64,000 nucleotides of DNA from Algibacter miyuki (lineage in GTDB: Bacteria > Bacteroidota > Bacteroidia > Flavobacteriales > Flavobacteriaceae). The position numbers and the translations under genes were made by a program. The notes beneath the pieces are model-generated. The model worked only from the letters and a program-made list of their open reading frames with translations, did not search any database and had not been told where the DNA came from. Positions within the stretch are counted from its first letter, which is position 1; each line of letters starts with the position of its first letter. Of the stretch, positions 30,924 to 39,255 are shown piece after piece. The DNA is taken from NCBI RefSeq assembly GCF_042427745.1, contig NZ_JBHMFA010000017.1, one strand, 5' to 3'.

Positions 30924-31194
30924 TTTCAAAATAATTTTAAAATATTCTAACTTTAACAAGGTTAGTTTCAACCACTTTAATTCTAAAATGCAGTAATTAA
31001 AACAGAACACAAAAATAAGTCGCAAAAGTAAGAAAACATCCAATCTGTAAAGTTATTGTTAACATTTTTTCAGTATTTCCGTCAAAAAATCATATTTTTT
31101 TTAAATAATCCTTAAAAAACTGGGGTATAAATAAAAATAAGTGCCTCTATTGTTAAAACACCCCTAATAAATTCGTAGTAAAAACTTAAAAATA

Positions 31195-31202
31195 TATATT
31201 TG
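31195..31202 (+). promoter_or_regulatory. Candidate glnA -7 box
   Basis: TATATTTG, the Bacteroidota -7 type, about 40 bases before the glnA start. The gap between the divergent glutamine synthetase genes (30924-31241) holds no other feature I can defend. Confidence 0.55.
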
Positions 31203-31241
31203 TGATATTATTATCAATATTTCAATTATAAAATATTCATT

Positions 31242-32264
31242 ATGGCAAAAATTAAATTAGAATACCTTTGGTTAGATGGTTACTATCCTACTCAAAACTT
31301 AAGAAGTAAAACTAAAGTTGAAGAGCATGAAGATTTCAAAGGGACATTAGAAGAAATAGGAAATTGGTCTTTTGATGGATCATCTACTAGACAAGCTGAA
31401 GGCGGAGCGTCTGACTGTTTATTAGTACCTGTTGCAATTTACCCAGATCCAGATCGTATTAACGGTTATTTAGTTATGACTGAGGTTATGAATGCTGATG
31501 GAACGCCACACGTATCTAATGGAAGAGCTACTATTGATGATGATGATAATGATTTCTGGTTCGGTTTCGAGCAAGAGTATTTCATTATGGATAACAAAAC
31601 GCAATTACCTTTAGGTTTCCCTGTAGGTGGTTATCCTGCACCACAAGGAATGTATTACTGTTCTGTTGGTGGTAAAAATACACACGGTAGAGATTTCGTT
31701 GAAGAGCATGCAGATTTATGTATCGATGCAGGTTTAAACTTCGAAGGAATTAACCAAGAAGTTGCTTCAGGGCAATGGGAATACCAATTATTCGCAAAAG
31801 GCGCTAAATTAGCTGGTGACGAACTTTGGATTTCTAGATACTTATTAGATCGTTTAACTGAAAAATATGGTTACTATATCGAGTACCACCCAAAACCATT
31901 AGGTAAAGATATGGATTGGAATGGTTCTGGTATGCACGCCAACTTCTCTAATGAGATTTTAAGAACATGTGGTGACAAAGAAACTTACGCAGCAATTTGC
32001 GAAGCTTTCCGCCCAGTAGTAAAAGAACACATTGCTGTTTACGGTGAGTTTAACGACCAACGTTTAACAGGTTTACACGAAACTGCAGCTATTACAGATT
32101 TCTCTTGGGGAATTTCAGATAGAGGTGCATCAATCCGTATTCCTTTAATCGCAGTAGAAAAAGGCTGGAAAGGCTGGTTAGAAGATAGACGTCCTGCTTC
32201 AAACGCTGATCCATACAAAATTGCAGCAAGAATTGTGAAAACAGTTAAATCTGCAAAAGTATAA
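31242..32264 (+). CDS. glnA: Type II (eukaryotic-type) glutamine synthetase
   Basis: Glutamine synthetase of 340 residues, matching the short GSII type found in Bacteroidota and eukaryotes. The beta-grasp start KIKLEYLWLDGY, NWSFDGSSTRQAEGG, FGFEQEYFIM, VGGKNTHGRDFVEEH, NGSGMHANFS and the C-terminal GWLEDRRPASNADPYKIAARI are visible. It forms the ammonium-assimilating enzyme in the cytoplasm. It is divergent from glnN; both copies together suggest flexible nitrogen assimilation. A terminator hairpin follows the stop. Confidence 0.97.
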   Translation: MAKIKLEYLWLDGYYPTQNLRSKTKVEEHEDFKGTLEEIGNWSFDGSSTRQAEGGASDCLLVPVAIYPDPDRINGYLVMTEVMNADGTPHVSNGRATIDDDDNDFWFGFEQEYFIMDNKTQLPLGFPVGGYPAPQGMYYCSVGGKNTHGRDFVEEHADLCIDAGLNFEGINQEVASGQWEYQLFAKGAKLAGDELWISRYLLDRLTEKYGYYIEYHPKPLGKDMDWNGSGMHANFSNEILRTCGDKETYAAICEAFRPVVKEHIAVYGEFNDQRLTGLHETAAITDFSWGISDRGASIRIPLIAVEKGWKGWLEDRRPASNADPYKIAARIVKTVKSAKV

Positions 32265-32296
32265 TTCACATAGCATAAACATTTTGTTCATAATAT

Positions 32297-32334
32297 AAGC
32301 GTTAACATTCATTTGTTAGCGCTTTTATTTTTTT
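32297..32334 (+). terminator. Terminator after glnA
   Basis: Stem AGCGTTAAC with GTTAGCGCT (one wobble) and an 8-base loop, then TTTTATTTTTTT. It lies about 35 bases after the glnA stop. Confidence 0.75.
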
Positions 32335-32375
32335 CAAAAATTCAGGATATATTACTCTTAGAAAGAAGGCTTTGG

Positions 32376-32548
32376 GCGTTACCTTAATCCTGAAACAAGT
32401 TCAGGAACCAGGTCGGGCTTTCCGCTATATCTTTGTTGTGCCACTATAATTTCAAAACACCTATAAAACATAAGCTAACAGAAAACCCAAGGCTTATTTA
32501 TAACAAAAAGGCTAGCACAAAAAAGGATGCCGCATCAATCCCTAACGC
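32376..32548. other. Structured intergenic element, possible interspersed repeat or RNA
   Basis: The ends pair (GCGTTA at 32376-32381 with TAACGC at 32543-32548) and the interior holds a stem CCTGAA-acaag-TTCAGG and a GC-rich stretch CGGGCTTTCCGCTATATC, much richer in G and C than the surroundings. No ORF is present. I recall similar sequences between genes of other Flavobacteriia, which would make it an interspersed element, but I cannot verify this here. The rest of the 32265-32692 gap shows nothing further. Confidence 0.45.
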
Positions 32549-32692
32549 AAGTCTCCACCAACATTTTGAATTAGAAAAATAATTAACTTATTTTTACTTT
32601 GTTATTCTACTTAGTAATTTATTGCACTTATTAGTTATAAAATATGTAACAAATATTATAAAGTTTATACTAATTATAAAAACCAAAATAAG

Positions 32693-32878
32693 ATGAAAAA
32701 AATAACGAAAAAGAAAACACTAATTCTCCTATCTATTGGAATGTTTGTAATTGCGACTTCTCAAATATTTTCTCAATTTATGGAATTATCAGATTTTGCG
32801 AAAGGTTCTTTTATGGGAATAGGTTTAGGATTACTACTCACCGCTTTGATTATTGGAAATTTTAGAACTATTCAATAA
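32693..32878 (+). CDS. Small two-span membrane protein
   Basis: A 61-residue protein with a basic N-terminus (MKKITKKK) and two membrane spans separated by a short loop containing MELSDFAKGSF. It starts after an AT-rich leader with the run AAATAAGATG. It is alone between glnA and a minus-strand kinase gene. No function is known. Confidence 0.6.
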   Translation: MKKITKKKTLILLSIGMFVIATSQIFSQFMELSDFAKGSFMGIGLGLLLTALIIGNFRTIQ

Positions 32879-32936
32879 AGTTTCTATTAAGAACCTATAA
32901 CCAAATAAAACAACAGTTACACATTAAAAACCTTAT

Positions 32937-34259
32937 CTAAAACTCATCCAGCACCTCTAAAATCTCAGAAAAACCGGGACGTAATCTAACATCGTTACTT
33001 GAACAATCTGTAATTATTTTTTGCCATTTATCGCGAAGATCACTATTCATTTCCCGCTCATTAACAAGACCCAGCACATCTTCAACCAAACATCCAAATG
33101 CGCGTACCTCAACACGCTCAATAGCATGAGCAAGACCAGAATTAACATCGTAAAACGATGCTGCGCCAAAATCGCCTAAAAGACAATCTGCCGAGCTATT
33201 CACCAAAATGTTATGCGCATACAAATCGCCATGGTTAATACCTTTTTTATGCAACTGCTCACAAACCGAAGCTATACTTCTTGTAATTTTCAACAACGCT
33301 TCTGCATTAAAAACAGAAGATTCATCAAACACATCTCGCGTACAAGTTTGTAAACTTGGCGGATTTCCTAAATTGACGTAATCTGGAGAAATCAACGTCA
33401 TTATTAAACCAATTTTATCTTCTGGATGGTTTTTTATTTTTCCTAAAACAGGAATTAAATTCTCATGAGTACCAGCAGCAATGGAAATAGCCATTTCATC
33501 GTCTGGTAAACCGTCGCTAGTTACATCGCCCTTAAATACTTTAACAGCAATATCTTTATTCTTCGATTTCCAAAAGGCTTTTGAAATAAATCCAGAAGCA
33601 CCTTCCCCTAATAATTCTTTAATAGAAAAACCGTTCCAATCAAAAGCTTCAAAATCAGGTTGTAATTCTATTTTATCAGCTGCAGGATTACCTCCAAAAG
33701 CGACCCAACTTAATTTTGGCAACTCAAAAAACCAAACTGGAATCGTTTTCAATTGATTTGCCGAAAACCTAATGAGTTCTAAATTCACACAAGCTTTCAT
33801 TTCAACAGGTAATTCTTCAATTAAATTTCCTGCTAAAGCACATTTTTGAAGCAACGTACAATCTCCAATACTCTTCGGAAGTTTTTCAATTTTGTTATCA
33901 GTTAAAATCAACCAATTTAATAACGGCGGAAATGCTTGTTCTGGAACCGTTTTAATTTGATTCGATTTAAAACCAATCATATTCAAATTAGGGCATTTTG
34001 CAAGCACAATAGGGAATTCCGTAAAGTTATTTCGTGCAAAAAATATAATTCTTAACCGCTTAAGTTGAGCGATACTTTCTGGTAAAGAAGTCAATTTATT
34101 ATCCGATAAATCTAAAATCTCTAATGTTTCGGCAAGCGTAATAATTTCTTCTGGAAATTCTTCCAAGCCGCAAGCAAGTTTTAGTGTTTTCGAACCTATT
34201 AATTGTCCAGATTTTAATGCTTCTAAAGAATGTACCATGTATCCATTTTGAAGTTGCAA
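32937..34259 (-). CDS. Leucine-rich-repeat protein with C-terminal protein kinase domain
   Basis: A 440-residue cytoplasmic protein (no signal). The first 200 residues are leucine-rich repeats of the L-x-x-L-x-L/I-x-x-N/T-x-L pattern (LEILDLSDNKLTSLPESI and similar, about seven repeats). A Ser/Thr-type kinase domain follows: glycine loop GEGASGFISKAF near 217, Lys in IAVKVFKG near 240, the catalytic HGDLYAHNIL near 345 (HGD in place of HRD) and GDFGAASF near 365. The start could also be Met8 at 34238. A role in signalling via protein-protein contacts is plausible; the substrate is unknown. Confidence 0.85.
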   Translation of the reverse strand: MQLQNGYMVHSLEALKSGQLIGSKTLKLACGLEEFPEEIITLAETLEILDLSDNKLTSLPESIAQLKRLRIIFFARNNFTEFPIVLAKCPNLNMIGFKSNQIKTVPEQAFPPLLNWLILTDNKIEKLPKSIGDCTLLQKCALAGNLIEELPVEMKACVNLELIRFSANQLKTIPVWFFELPKLSWVAFGGNPAADKIELQPDFEAFDWNGFSIKELLGEGASGFISKAFWKSKNKDIAVKVFKGDVTSDGLPDDEMAISIAAGTHENLIPVLGKIKNHPEDKIGLIMTLISPDYVNLGNPPSLQTCTRDVFDESSVFNAEALLKITRSIASVCEQLHKKGINHGDLYAHNILVNSSADCLLGDFGAASFYDVNSGLAHAIERVEVRAFGCLVEDVLGLVNEREMNSDLRDKWQKIITDCSSNDVRLRPGFSEILEVLDEF

Positions 34260-34346
34260 ATCTAACTATTATAGACGTGTAAAACGCAGAAAACATCAGG
34301 TTTTTGGCGATAATTTACCACTTAAAAATTCAAAATAAAGAACAAA

Positions 34347-34862
34347 CTAATAGGCCTTAAACATAATATGATTAGGATTTGATCGCGTATCGGAAAGTTT
34401 AAAATCATAATTGCCAACAATTTTAAACTCATTTTTTGTGTAGAATTTTATGGCTTTCAAATTTTCGACCCAAACAGCCAACCAAATTCCTTTTTGATTA
34501 TGTTGTTTAGAAGTTTCAATAATAAAATTAAAGAGTGCTACTCCCAACTTTTTACCATGAAATGCTTCCAATAAATAAAGTCGATCCAGTTTAGTAACTG
34601 CAGCTTCATCAATCCATGGACTTAAAGCATTAATTTCTATTTTGGAAAAGCCCGCAATTTTATCTTCATAAGAAATAATATAATATTGAACGTTTTCGTT
34701 TTTAAACTCTTCAGCTATCGCTTTTTCTTGATAGGTTTTATCAACAAAGTTTTTAATATCATCTTCCGAAGCACTATGCCCATGAGATTCTAAAAAAGAC
34801 TGTCTCCCAATTTCGGCAATTAATTGCGCCTCATTAGTGGTCGCTTTTTCTATTTTAAACAT
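34347..34862 (-). CDS. GNAT family N-acetyltransferase
   Basis: A 171-residue protein with the GNAT fold: an N-terminal helix pair, the YYIISYEDKIAGFSKIEI strand, KLDRLYLLEAFHGKKLGVALFNFIIE (acetyl-CoA-binding loop, a variant of Q/R-x-x-G-x-G/A near residue 100) and the C-terminal WVENLKAIKFYTKNEFKIVG. The substrate could be an amine on a small molecule or a protein N-terminus. The gene is 12 bases from the exchanger gene downstream and may be cotranscribed with it. Confidence 0.85.
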   Translation of the reverse strand: MFKIEKATTNEAQLIAEIGRQSFLESHGHSASEDDIKNFVDKTYQEKAIAEEFKNENVQYYIISYEDKIAGFSKIEINALSPWIDEAAVTKLDRLYLLEAFHGKKLGVALFNFIIETSKQHNQKGIWLAVWVENLKAIKFYTKNEFKIVGNYDFKLSDTRSNPNHIMFKAY

Positions 34863-34873
34863 ACTAAAAAAGT

Positions 34874-35818
34874 CTATTTTCCGGTAAATACCAAAAACAT
34901 AAAAACGCCGTAACCAACAACTAAAGCAAAGCCTTTTAGCCTGCTAATTTCTAAGCGTTTTGGTAAAAATATTAACGGAATTAAAATGGCCGAAAACCCT
35001 AGCATCCAAAAAATATCGTTACTTAAAATAGACGCCTCTGTTACCGGAATTGGTTTTATCATAGCTGTTAAACCTAAAACCGATGCAATATTAAAAATAT
35101 TAGAGCCAATTAAATTCCCTAAAGAAATGGCTTTTTCTTGCTTAGCTGCCGCGATAACCGATGCTGCTAATTCTGGCACACTTGTACCAATTGCAATAAG
35201 CGACACGCCTATTACAGCTTCTGACACACCTACAGAAAGTGCTATCGCTTTTGAGCCATCCACAAGCCATTCACTACCAAAGTAAAGCGCTGCAGCTCCA
35301 ATTAATAGCCACACCCCTATTTTAAAGTTTGAAACGGCTGCCAAAGTATCATCAACCTCATCGGAGGCTGCGTCTTTTTTAACACTTCGTATTAGGTATA
35401 CTAAAAACACGATAAGTCCTGCAAACAAAATACCTCCTTCTATAGCCGACAATACATTGTCATTTTTCAAAAAATAATATAATGCAATAGAGAACACCAT
35501 CATTACCGGCCAATTCAGTTTATAAAACGATTGATCTACCGCAATGGCGCTTACCATAGCCGTGATTCCCAATACCAAACCAATATTTGCAATATTAGAT
35601 CCTACAACATTATTTATAGCAATAGCGGGTGAGCCAGACAAGGCCGCTTGCAAACTTACAAGTAACTCAGGTGCCGATGTGGCAAAAGAAACGACCGTCA
35701 TTCCAATCACCATTTTTGAGATATTAAACTTAAAAGATAACGCTACAGATGCACGAACCAAAAATTCGCCACCAATAACTAATAAAACAAAACCAAGGAT
35801 AACCCAAAGTAAACTCAT
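34874..35818 (-). CDS. Calcium/sodium (CaCA, YrbG-type) antiporter
   Basis: Integral membrane exchanger of 314 residues with about ten spans. The two inverted alpha-repeats typical of CaCA proteins are clear: GMTVVSFATSAPELLVSLQAA with NVVGSNIANIGLVLG in the first half, and GVSLIAIGTSVPELAASVIAA with NLIGSNIFNIASVLG in the second. The paired acidic residues in SAPE and SVPE are the ion-binding site. It exchanges Ca2+ for Na+ or H+ across the inner membrane. Confidence 0.93.
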   Translation of the reverse strand: MSLLWVILGFVLLVIGGEFLVRASVALSFKFNISKMVIGMTVVSFATSAPELLVSLQAALSGSPAIAINNVVGSNIANIGLVLGITAMVSAIAVDQSFYKLNWPVMMVFSIALYYFLKNDNVLSAIEGGILFAGLIVFLVYLIRSVKKDAASDEVDDTLAAVSNFKIGVWLLIGAAALYFGSEWLVDGSKAIALSVGVSEAVIGVSLIAIGTSVPELAASVIAAAKQEKAISLGNLIGSNIFNIASVLGLTAMIKPIPVTEASILSNDIFWMLGFSAILIPLIFLPKRLEISRLKGFALVVGYGVFMFLVFTGK

Positions 35819-35999
35819 AATTATAATTTTTTGCTAAGATAATTATAACTAAAAACTGAAATGCTAAAAGCGAATAGTTTTTTTTAAAACAATAAAGAAA
35901 ACGAAGCGCATAGATTTCTTAACCAGTTCACTGCTATTACAGAACATAACAATCCTGAAAACTTAAAAAATAGTTAAATAACTACTATTTTAGTTTTAT

Positions 36000-36024
36000 A
36001 ACTATAAAAATAGTTATATATTTG
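36000..36024 (+). promoter_or_regulatory. BlaI-type operator overlapping the promoter
   Basis: AACTAT-aaaa-ATAGTT is a perfect 6-base dyad at 36000-36015, followed directly by a TATATTTG -7 box at 36017-36024, 33 bases before the blaI-like start. A second, less perfect ACTATTTTAGT site lies just upstream (35983 onward). A repressor here would block the promoter, which fits autoregulation by the BlaI-like protein. Confidence 0.7.
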
Positions 36025-36056
36025 AAAACTACTGATAATTAACATTTTACTTTATA

Positions 36057-36416
36057 ATGGAAAAGCTAACCAACAAAGAAGAAGAAATAATGCACATTTT
36101 ATGGACGCTTGAAAAAGCTTTTGTAAAAGATGTTTTGGCAGAAATTAAAAACGATAAACCACATTACAATACGCTTTCTACTATAATTAGAAATTTAGAA
36201 GACAAAGGATATGTAGCCTACACGGCCTACGGAAAAACCCACCAATACTACCCTATTGTTTCTAAAGAAGATTATAGAAAAGGTTTTATGAATACCGCCA
36301 TTAACAACTATTTTAATAACTCTTACAAAAACATGGTCTCGTTTTTTGCTAAGGAAGAAAAGATTAGTGTAGATGAGCTTAAGGAAATTATTAAACTCAT
36401 TGAAAAAGACAATTAA
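36057..36416 (+). CDS. BlaI/MecI-family transcriptional repressor
   Basis: A 119-residue winged-helix repressor: LTNKEEEIMHILWTLEKAFVKDVLAEI, HYNTLSTIIRNLEDKGYVAYTAYGKTHQYYPIV and a C-terminal helical dimerisation part. In this family, cleavage of the repressor by the partner membrane protease relieves repression. The start is preceded by the operator described above. The next gene starts 2 bases after the stop, so the two form one operon. The targets beyond itself are unknown. Confidence 0.93.
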   Translation: MEKLTNKEEEIMHILWTLEKAFVKDVLAEIKNDKPHYNTLSTIIRNLEDKGYVAYTAYGKTHQYYPIVSKEDYRKGFMNTAINNYFNNSYKNMVSFFAKEEKISVDELKEIIKLIEKDN

Positions 36417-36418
36417 TT

Positions 36419-38032
36419 ATGGAATACCTGTTAAAAGTATCTGCGTTATTAGCCATTTTCTATATAAGTTATAAAATCTTTTTGCAACGCGATACCTTTT
36501 TTGAGCAAAATAGATGGTTTTTAATACTCGGTATTCTCATAGCCTTTACTTTGCCTTTTTTAGTAATTCCTATTTATGTTGAACACATTCCAGTAGAGGC
36601 ACCAAATTTTAGTAATATCCCTATAGAGGTTTCCGAAAATATCGAAACACCATTTAGTATATTAGATTATTTACCCGCAATATATTTAATAGGTGTTATC
36701 GGTTTTTTCATTCGATTTTTAATACAGCTCGCTTCCTTAAGTTTAGTTATTTCTAGAAGTAAAAAAGAAAAACACGGTAAATACACTTATATTAAAACGG
36801 ATAAAAACATATCTCCTTTTTCATTTTTCAACTGGATTGTTTTTAACCCAAAGAACTTTACCAACACCGAATTAGAACAAATTCTAATTCATGAAACAAT
36901 TCATGCTAACCAAAAACACTCCATCGATGTTTTACTCACACAACTAAGTTGCATTGCGCTATGGTTTAATCCATTTATATGGTTTTACAACAAAGCTTTA
37001 AAACAAAATTTAGAATTTATAGCCGATAATGAAACCCAACATCAAATAGATTGTAAAAAAACCTATCAAATCACCTTACTAAAAACAAGTTTGCCATCTC
37101 ATCAAATGGCTTTAACCAATAATTTTCACACATCATTAATCAAAAAACGAATCGTTATGTTACACAAATCAAAATCGAAAAAAATCAGTTTATTTAAGTA
37201 TGCAATAGTGTTACCACTGTTAACTCTATTTTTAATGGGTTTCAATACCGAAGAGGTTATTATCAATTCCAAAACAGAAGGTGTTTCTACCGTTAATAAT
37301 TTAACAACCTCCGAAGACAAACTAAACCTTTACATTCATAAAGAAACCACAGACAATACTATAGAAAAACTTAAAAGCGATTTAGCACAAAAAGGATACT
37401 CATTAAAAATAGGTAAAATTAAAAGAAATAAAAACAACCTTATTACCGACATTAAAATTTCGGTAAGTTATAAAGCATCTCACAGCACGAGCTATAGCTC
37501 TAATTCTAGCGCCCCGATAAAAACCATTAATATTATTATTGATAAAAGCGACCATAGTATCACTATAAGAAATAGTAATGATGAAAACTTAAAAATAGGC
37601 CTTGAGATAACAAAGGCGCAAGTTCAAACGGACACCGATCGCTTATACATTATCGACGGTAAAATTATAGAAGAAAAAGGTTTTACTTTACAAGAAGACA
37701 ACGTTAAATCGATAAATGTACTTAAAGGAAAATCTGCTATTGATAAATATGGGGAAAAAGCTAAAAATGGAGCCATCGAAATTACTACTAAGAACAATAA
37801 TCAAAATAACTCAAATTCTGTTCAAACAAAAAACACACAATATAAATTAGAAATAGCGAAAGACAAACAACCTTTAGTGTATGTTGACAATGAAGAAATT
37901 GATTATAACAACTTAAAGGACATTGATCCAGAAAACATAGAATCAATAAATGTTTTAAAAAATAAAAATGCCACTGACAAATACGGAGATAAAGGTAAAA
38001 ATGGCGTTATAGAAATTACCACAAAAAAGTAA
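36419..38032 (+). CDS. BlaR1-like M56 membrane metalloprotease with TonB-plug-like tail repeats
   Basis: A 537-residue protein. The N-terminal part has four membrane spans and a gluzincin motif H-E-T-I-H at residues 158-162, as in BlaR1/MecR1 sensors, plus the downstream FIADNETQH segment. The periplasmic part lacks a penicillin-binding domain. Instead it ends with two copies of a segment like the TonB-dependent receptor plug (INVLKGKSAIDKYG...KNGAIEITTK near 430 and INVLKNKNATDKYGDK...KNGVIEITTKK at 505-537). A role as a sensor of envelope or TonB-receptor state is inferred; the operon partner is the BlaI-like repressor upstream. Confidence 0.85.
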   Translation: MEYLLKVSALLAIFYISYKIFLQRDTFFEQNRWFLILGILIAFTLPFLVIPIYVEHIPVEAPNFSNIPIEVSENIETPFSILDYLPAIYLIGVIGFFIRFLIQLASLSLVISRSKKEKHGKYTYIKTDKNISPFSFFNWIVFNPKNFTNTELEQILIHETIHANQKHSIDVLLTQLSCIALWFNPFIWFYNKALKQNLEFIADNETQHQIDCKKTYQITLLKTSLPSHQMALTNNFHTSLIKKRIVMLHKSKSKKISLFKYAIVLPLLTLFLMGFNTEEVIINSKTEGVSTVNNLTTSEDKLNLYIHKETTDNTIEKLKSDLAQKGYSLKIGKIKRNKNNLITDIKISVSYKASHSTSYSSNSSAPIKTINIIIDKSDHSITIRNSNDENLKIGLEITKAQVQTDTDRLYIIDGKIIEEKGFTLQEDNVKSINVLKGKSAIDKYGEKAKNGAIEITTKNNNQNNSNSVQTKNTQYKLEIAKDKQPLVYVDNEEIDYNNLKDIDPENIESINVLKNKNATDKYGDKGKNGVIEITTKK

Positions 38033-38058
38033 ACTCTCACTCATAAATTCAAATTTAA

Positions 38059-38085
38059 GGCACTCAGGAATGAGTGTCTTTTTTT
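38059..38085 (+). terminator. Terminator after the BlaI/BlaR1-like operon
   Basis: CACTCA-ggaa-TGAGTG stem followed by TCTTTTTTT, 30 bases after the stop of the M56 gene. Confidence 0.8.
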
Positions 38086-38407
38086 ATGTTTTAAAATTCA
38101 CAAAAGACAAAACCATCAAAAACAGCTCTGTTTTACACCAAATGCCCCTTGGTTTCTCAAACACACCTTCAAAAACCCCTTGAAAAGTTTCAATTTAAAA
38201 CCACATTAACAGTTTTTACATACAATTAAACACAAGCATAAAGCAAGTCACTAAAATATTAAAACAAAAACAGTTTTTACACTTACAAATCCGTATTCAG
38301 TTTCACCGATTTACATCAAATCACTTGGAGAATACTTCTCTAAAAATATATATTGAAAACTCGATCAAAAAACGAAGTCTAATATTAACCTTTAAAACCA
38401 ATACATT

Positions 38408-38467
38408 ATGATGACACTTGCAAAACTAGTAATCGATTTAATTACAACAATCCTTACAAGTATTTAA
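38408..38467 (+). CDS. Tiny hydrophobic peptide (19 residues), candidate
   Basis: MMTLAKLVIDLITTILTSI, a very short open frame in the 38033-38530 gap. It begins with two Met codons, has a Lys near the start and is otherwise hydrophobic. The make-up resembles tiny membrane peptides, including type I toxins and the Bacteroidota smalltalk-like peptides, but 19 codons can arise by chance. Nothing else is clear in the rest of the gap. Confidence 0.3.
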   Translation: MMTLAKLVIDLITTILTSI

Positions 38468-38530
38468 CCACATGCCATGTAAAACTTAGTCTAGAATAAG
38501 TTTTACTATTTTTACAAAAAAAGGTTATAA

Positions 38531-38683
38531 ATGCAAAAGCAAGTATTCAAAATTTTGGCAAAGGTTAACAAAGCAATCTTACCAAGTTACTCTAAAAAGC
38601 AACTCGATTTATCAAAAGCCAGTAAACTACAATTAGCCATCATAGGTTGGCGTGTTTACGTCACTAAAAACGCGTTAGATTAA
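38531..38683 (+). CDS. Small conserved-looking basic protein (50 residues)
   Basis: The peptide has ten Lys and one Arg in 50 residues: MQKQVFKILAKVNKAILPSY at the start, LSKASKLQLAIIGWRVYVTK near the end. I recall small Flavobacteriaceae proteins of this size with the same ILPSY and AIIGWR-type segments, some of them annotated loosely as SsrA-binding-like, but I cannot check this. It lies on the host side of the attL site, so it belongs to the chromosome. It is followed by a terminator in the 38705-38733 region that may serve both strands. Confidence 0.6.
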   Translation: MQKQVFKILAKVNKAILPSYSKKQLDLSKASKLQLAIIGWRVYVTKNALD

Positions 38684-38704
38684 TTTAAATTTATCGCATA
38701 AAAA

Positions 38705-38733
38705 AAGCTCCCAATTTCTTGGAAGCTTATTTT
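38705..38733 (-). terminator. Terminator of the tRNA interrupted by the prophage
   Basis: On the minus strand the tRNA 3' end is followed within a few bases by AAGCTTCC-aagaaatt-GGGAGCTTTTTTT, a typical tRNA terminator. On the plus strand the same hairpin could end the 50-residue gene. Confidence 0.7.
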
Positions 38734-38735
38734 TT

Positions 38736-38753
38736 CGTGACCTCGACTGGATT
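38736..38753 (-). other. attL core: 3' fragment of a tRNA gene
   Basis: CGTGACCTCGACTGGATT on the plus strand. Its complement fits a tRNA 3' end exactly: the end of the T loop (AAT), five T-stem bases CCAGT, seven acceptor-stem bases CGAGGTC and discriminator A. The tRNA body does not follow; the sequence turns into phage DNA after 38753. The isotype cannot be decided from 18 bases. The CCA end is not encoded, as is common in Bacteroidota. Confidence 0.75.
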
Positions 38754-38791
38754 ATTTTCAAAATTATAAACAGCACATTAACAATTGGTTA

Positions 38792-39115
38792 TTAATTATT
38801 CGTGTCAGATTCGTGCCATTTTTTAAGCTTCTGCAATCTAACATCTATCTCTTTTATTAAAATTTGCGGAGAATCTCCATCAGCTTCATTACTTTCTCGA
38901 ACCAAATGATTTACTGAACTATCCGTTTTAAACATATAATTCCAATCTATATCCGGAAAAGCTTTACTTACGGCCGTTATAAATTGAAAATTAGGCGCAT
39001 TACTTTTTAAATATCGACCAACCATCACTTGTGAGTAGCCTATTTTTTCTCCAATCTCAATTTGCGTTAACCCCTTTCTTTCAAAGAAATTTGACATTTT
39101 TTCAAAGTAATTCAT
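38792..39115 (-). CDS. XRE-family helix-turn-helix repressor (CI-like)
   Basis: A 107-residue protein with a Cro/CI helix-turn-helix: MSNFFERKGLTQIEIGEKIGYSQVMVGRYLKS at residues 7-38, then an acidic helical C-terminus (residues 40-107). There is no LexA-type Ser/Lys peptidase part, so induction would not be by RecA-type self-cleavage. It is divergent from the early genes across the 39116-39255 control region, next to the attL, which is the standard position of a prophage repressor. Confidence 0.85.
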   Translation of the reverse strand: MNYFEKMSNFFERKGLTQIEIGEKIGYSQVMVGRYLKSNAPNFQFITAVSKAFPDIDWNYMFKTDSSVNHLVRESNEADGDSPQILIKEIDVRLQKLKKWHESDTNN

Positions 39116-39255
39116 AATTTATAATGAGTATAAATAGTATCAATAAGTATTATTTGTATTTAAAAATAGTACTAATGTGTAATAAATTCTTTTTATTTGT
39201 ACACAGAAATACAAAGCTATACACAAATATACAACTCATTAATAACAAATAAAAT
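39116..39255. promoter_or_regulatory. Divergent phage control region with operator-like repeats
   Basis: 140 bases, over 75 percent A/T, between the repressor and the first rightward gene. It holds ATAAGTATT at 39143-39151, which recurs in the late control regions near 52474 and 61412, and a dyad TTTGTA-cacagaaa-TACAAA at 39196-39215 close to the rightward start. These are likely operators for the repressor or regulator. Confidence 0.55.

Noticed and set aside
30924..31043. Upstream extension of the glnN reading frame
   Set aside because: The 40 residues are hydrophobic and not part of GSIII; the start at 30923 gives the normal family length and an ordinary N-terminus.
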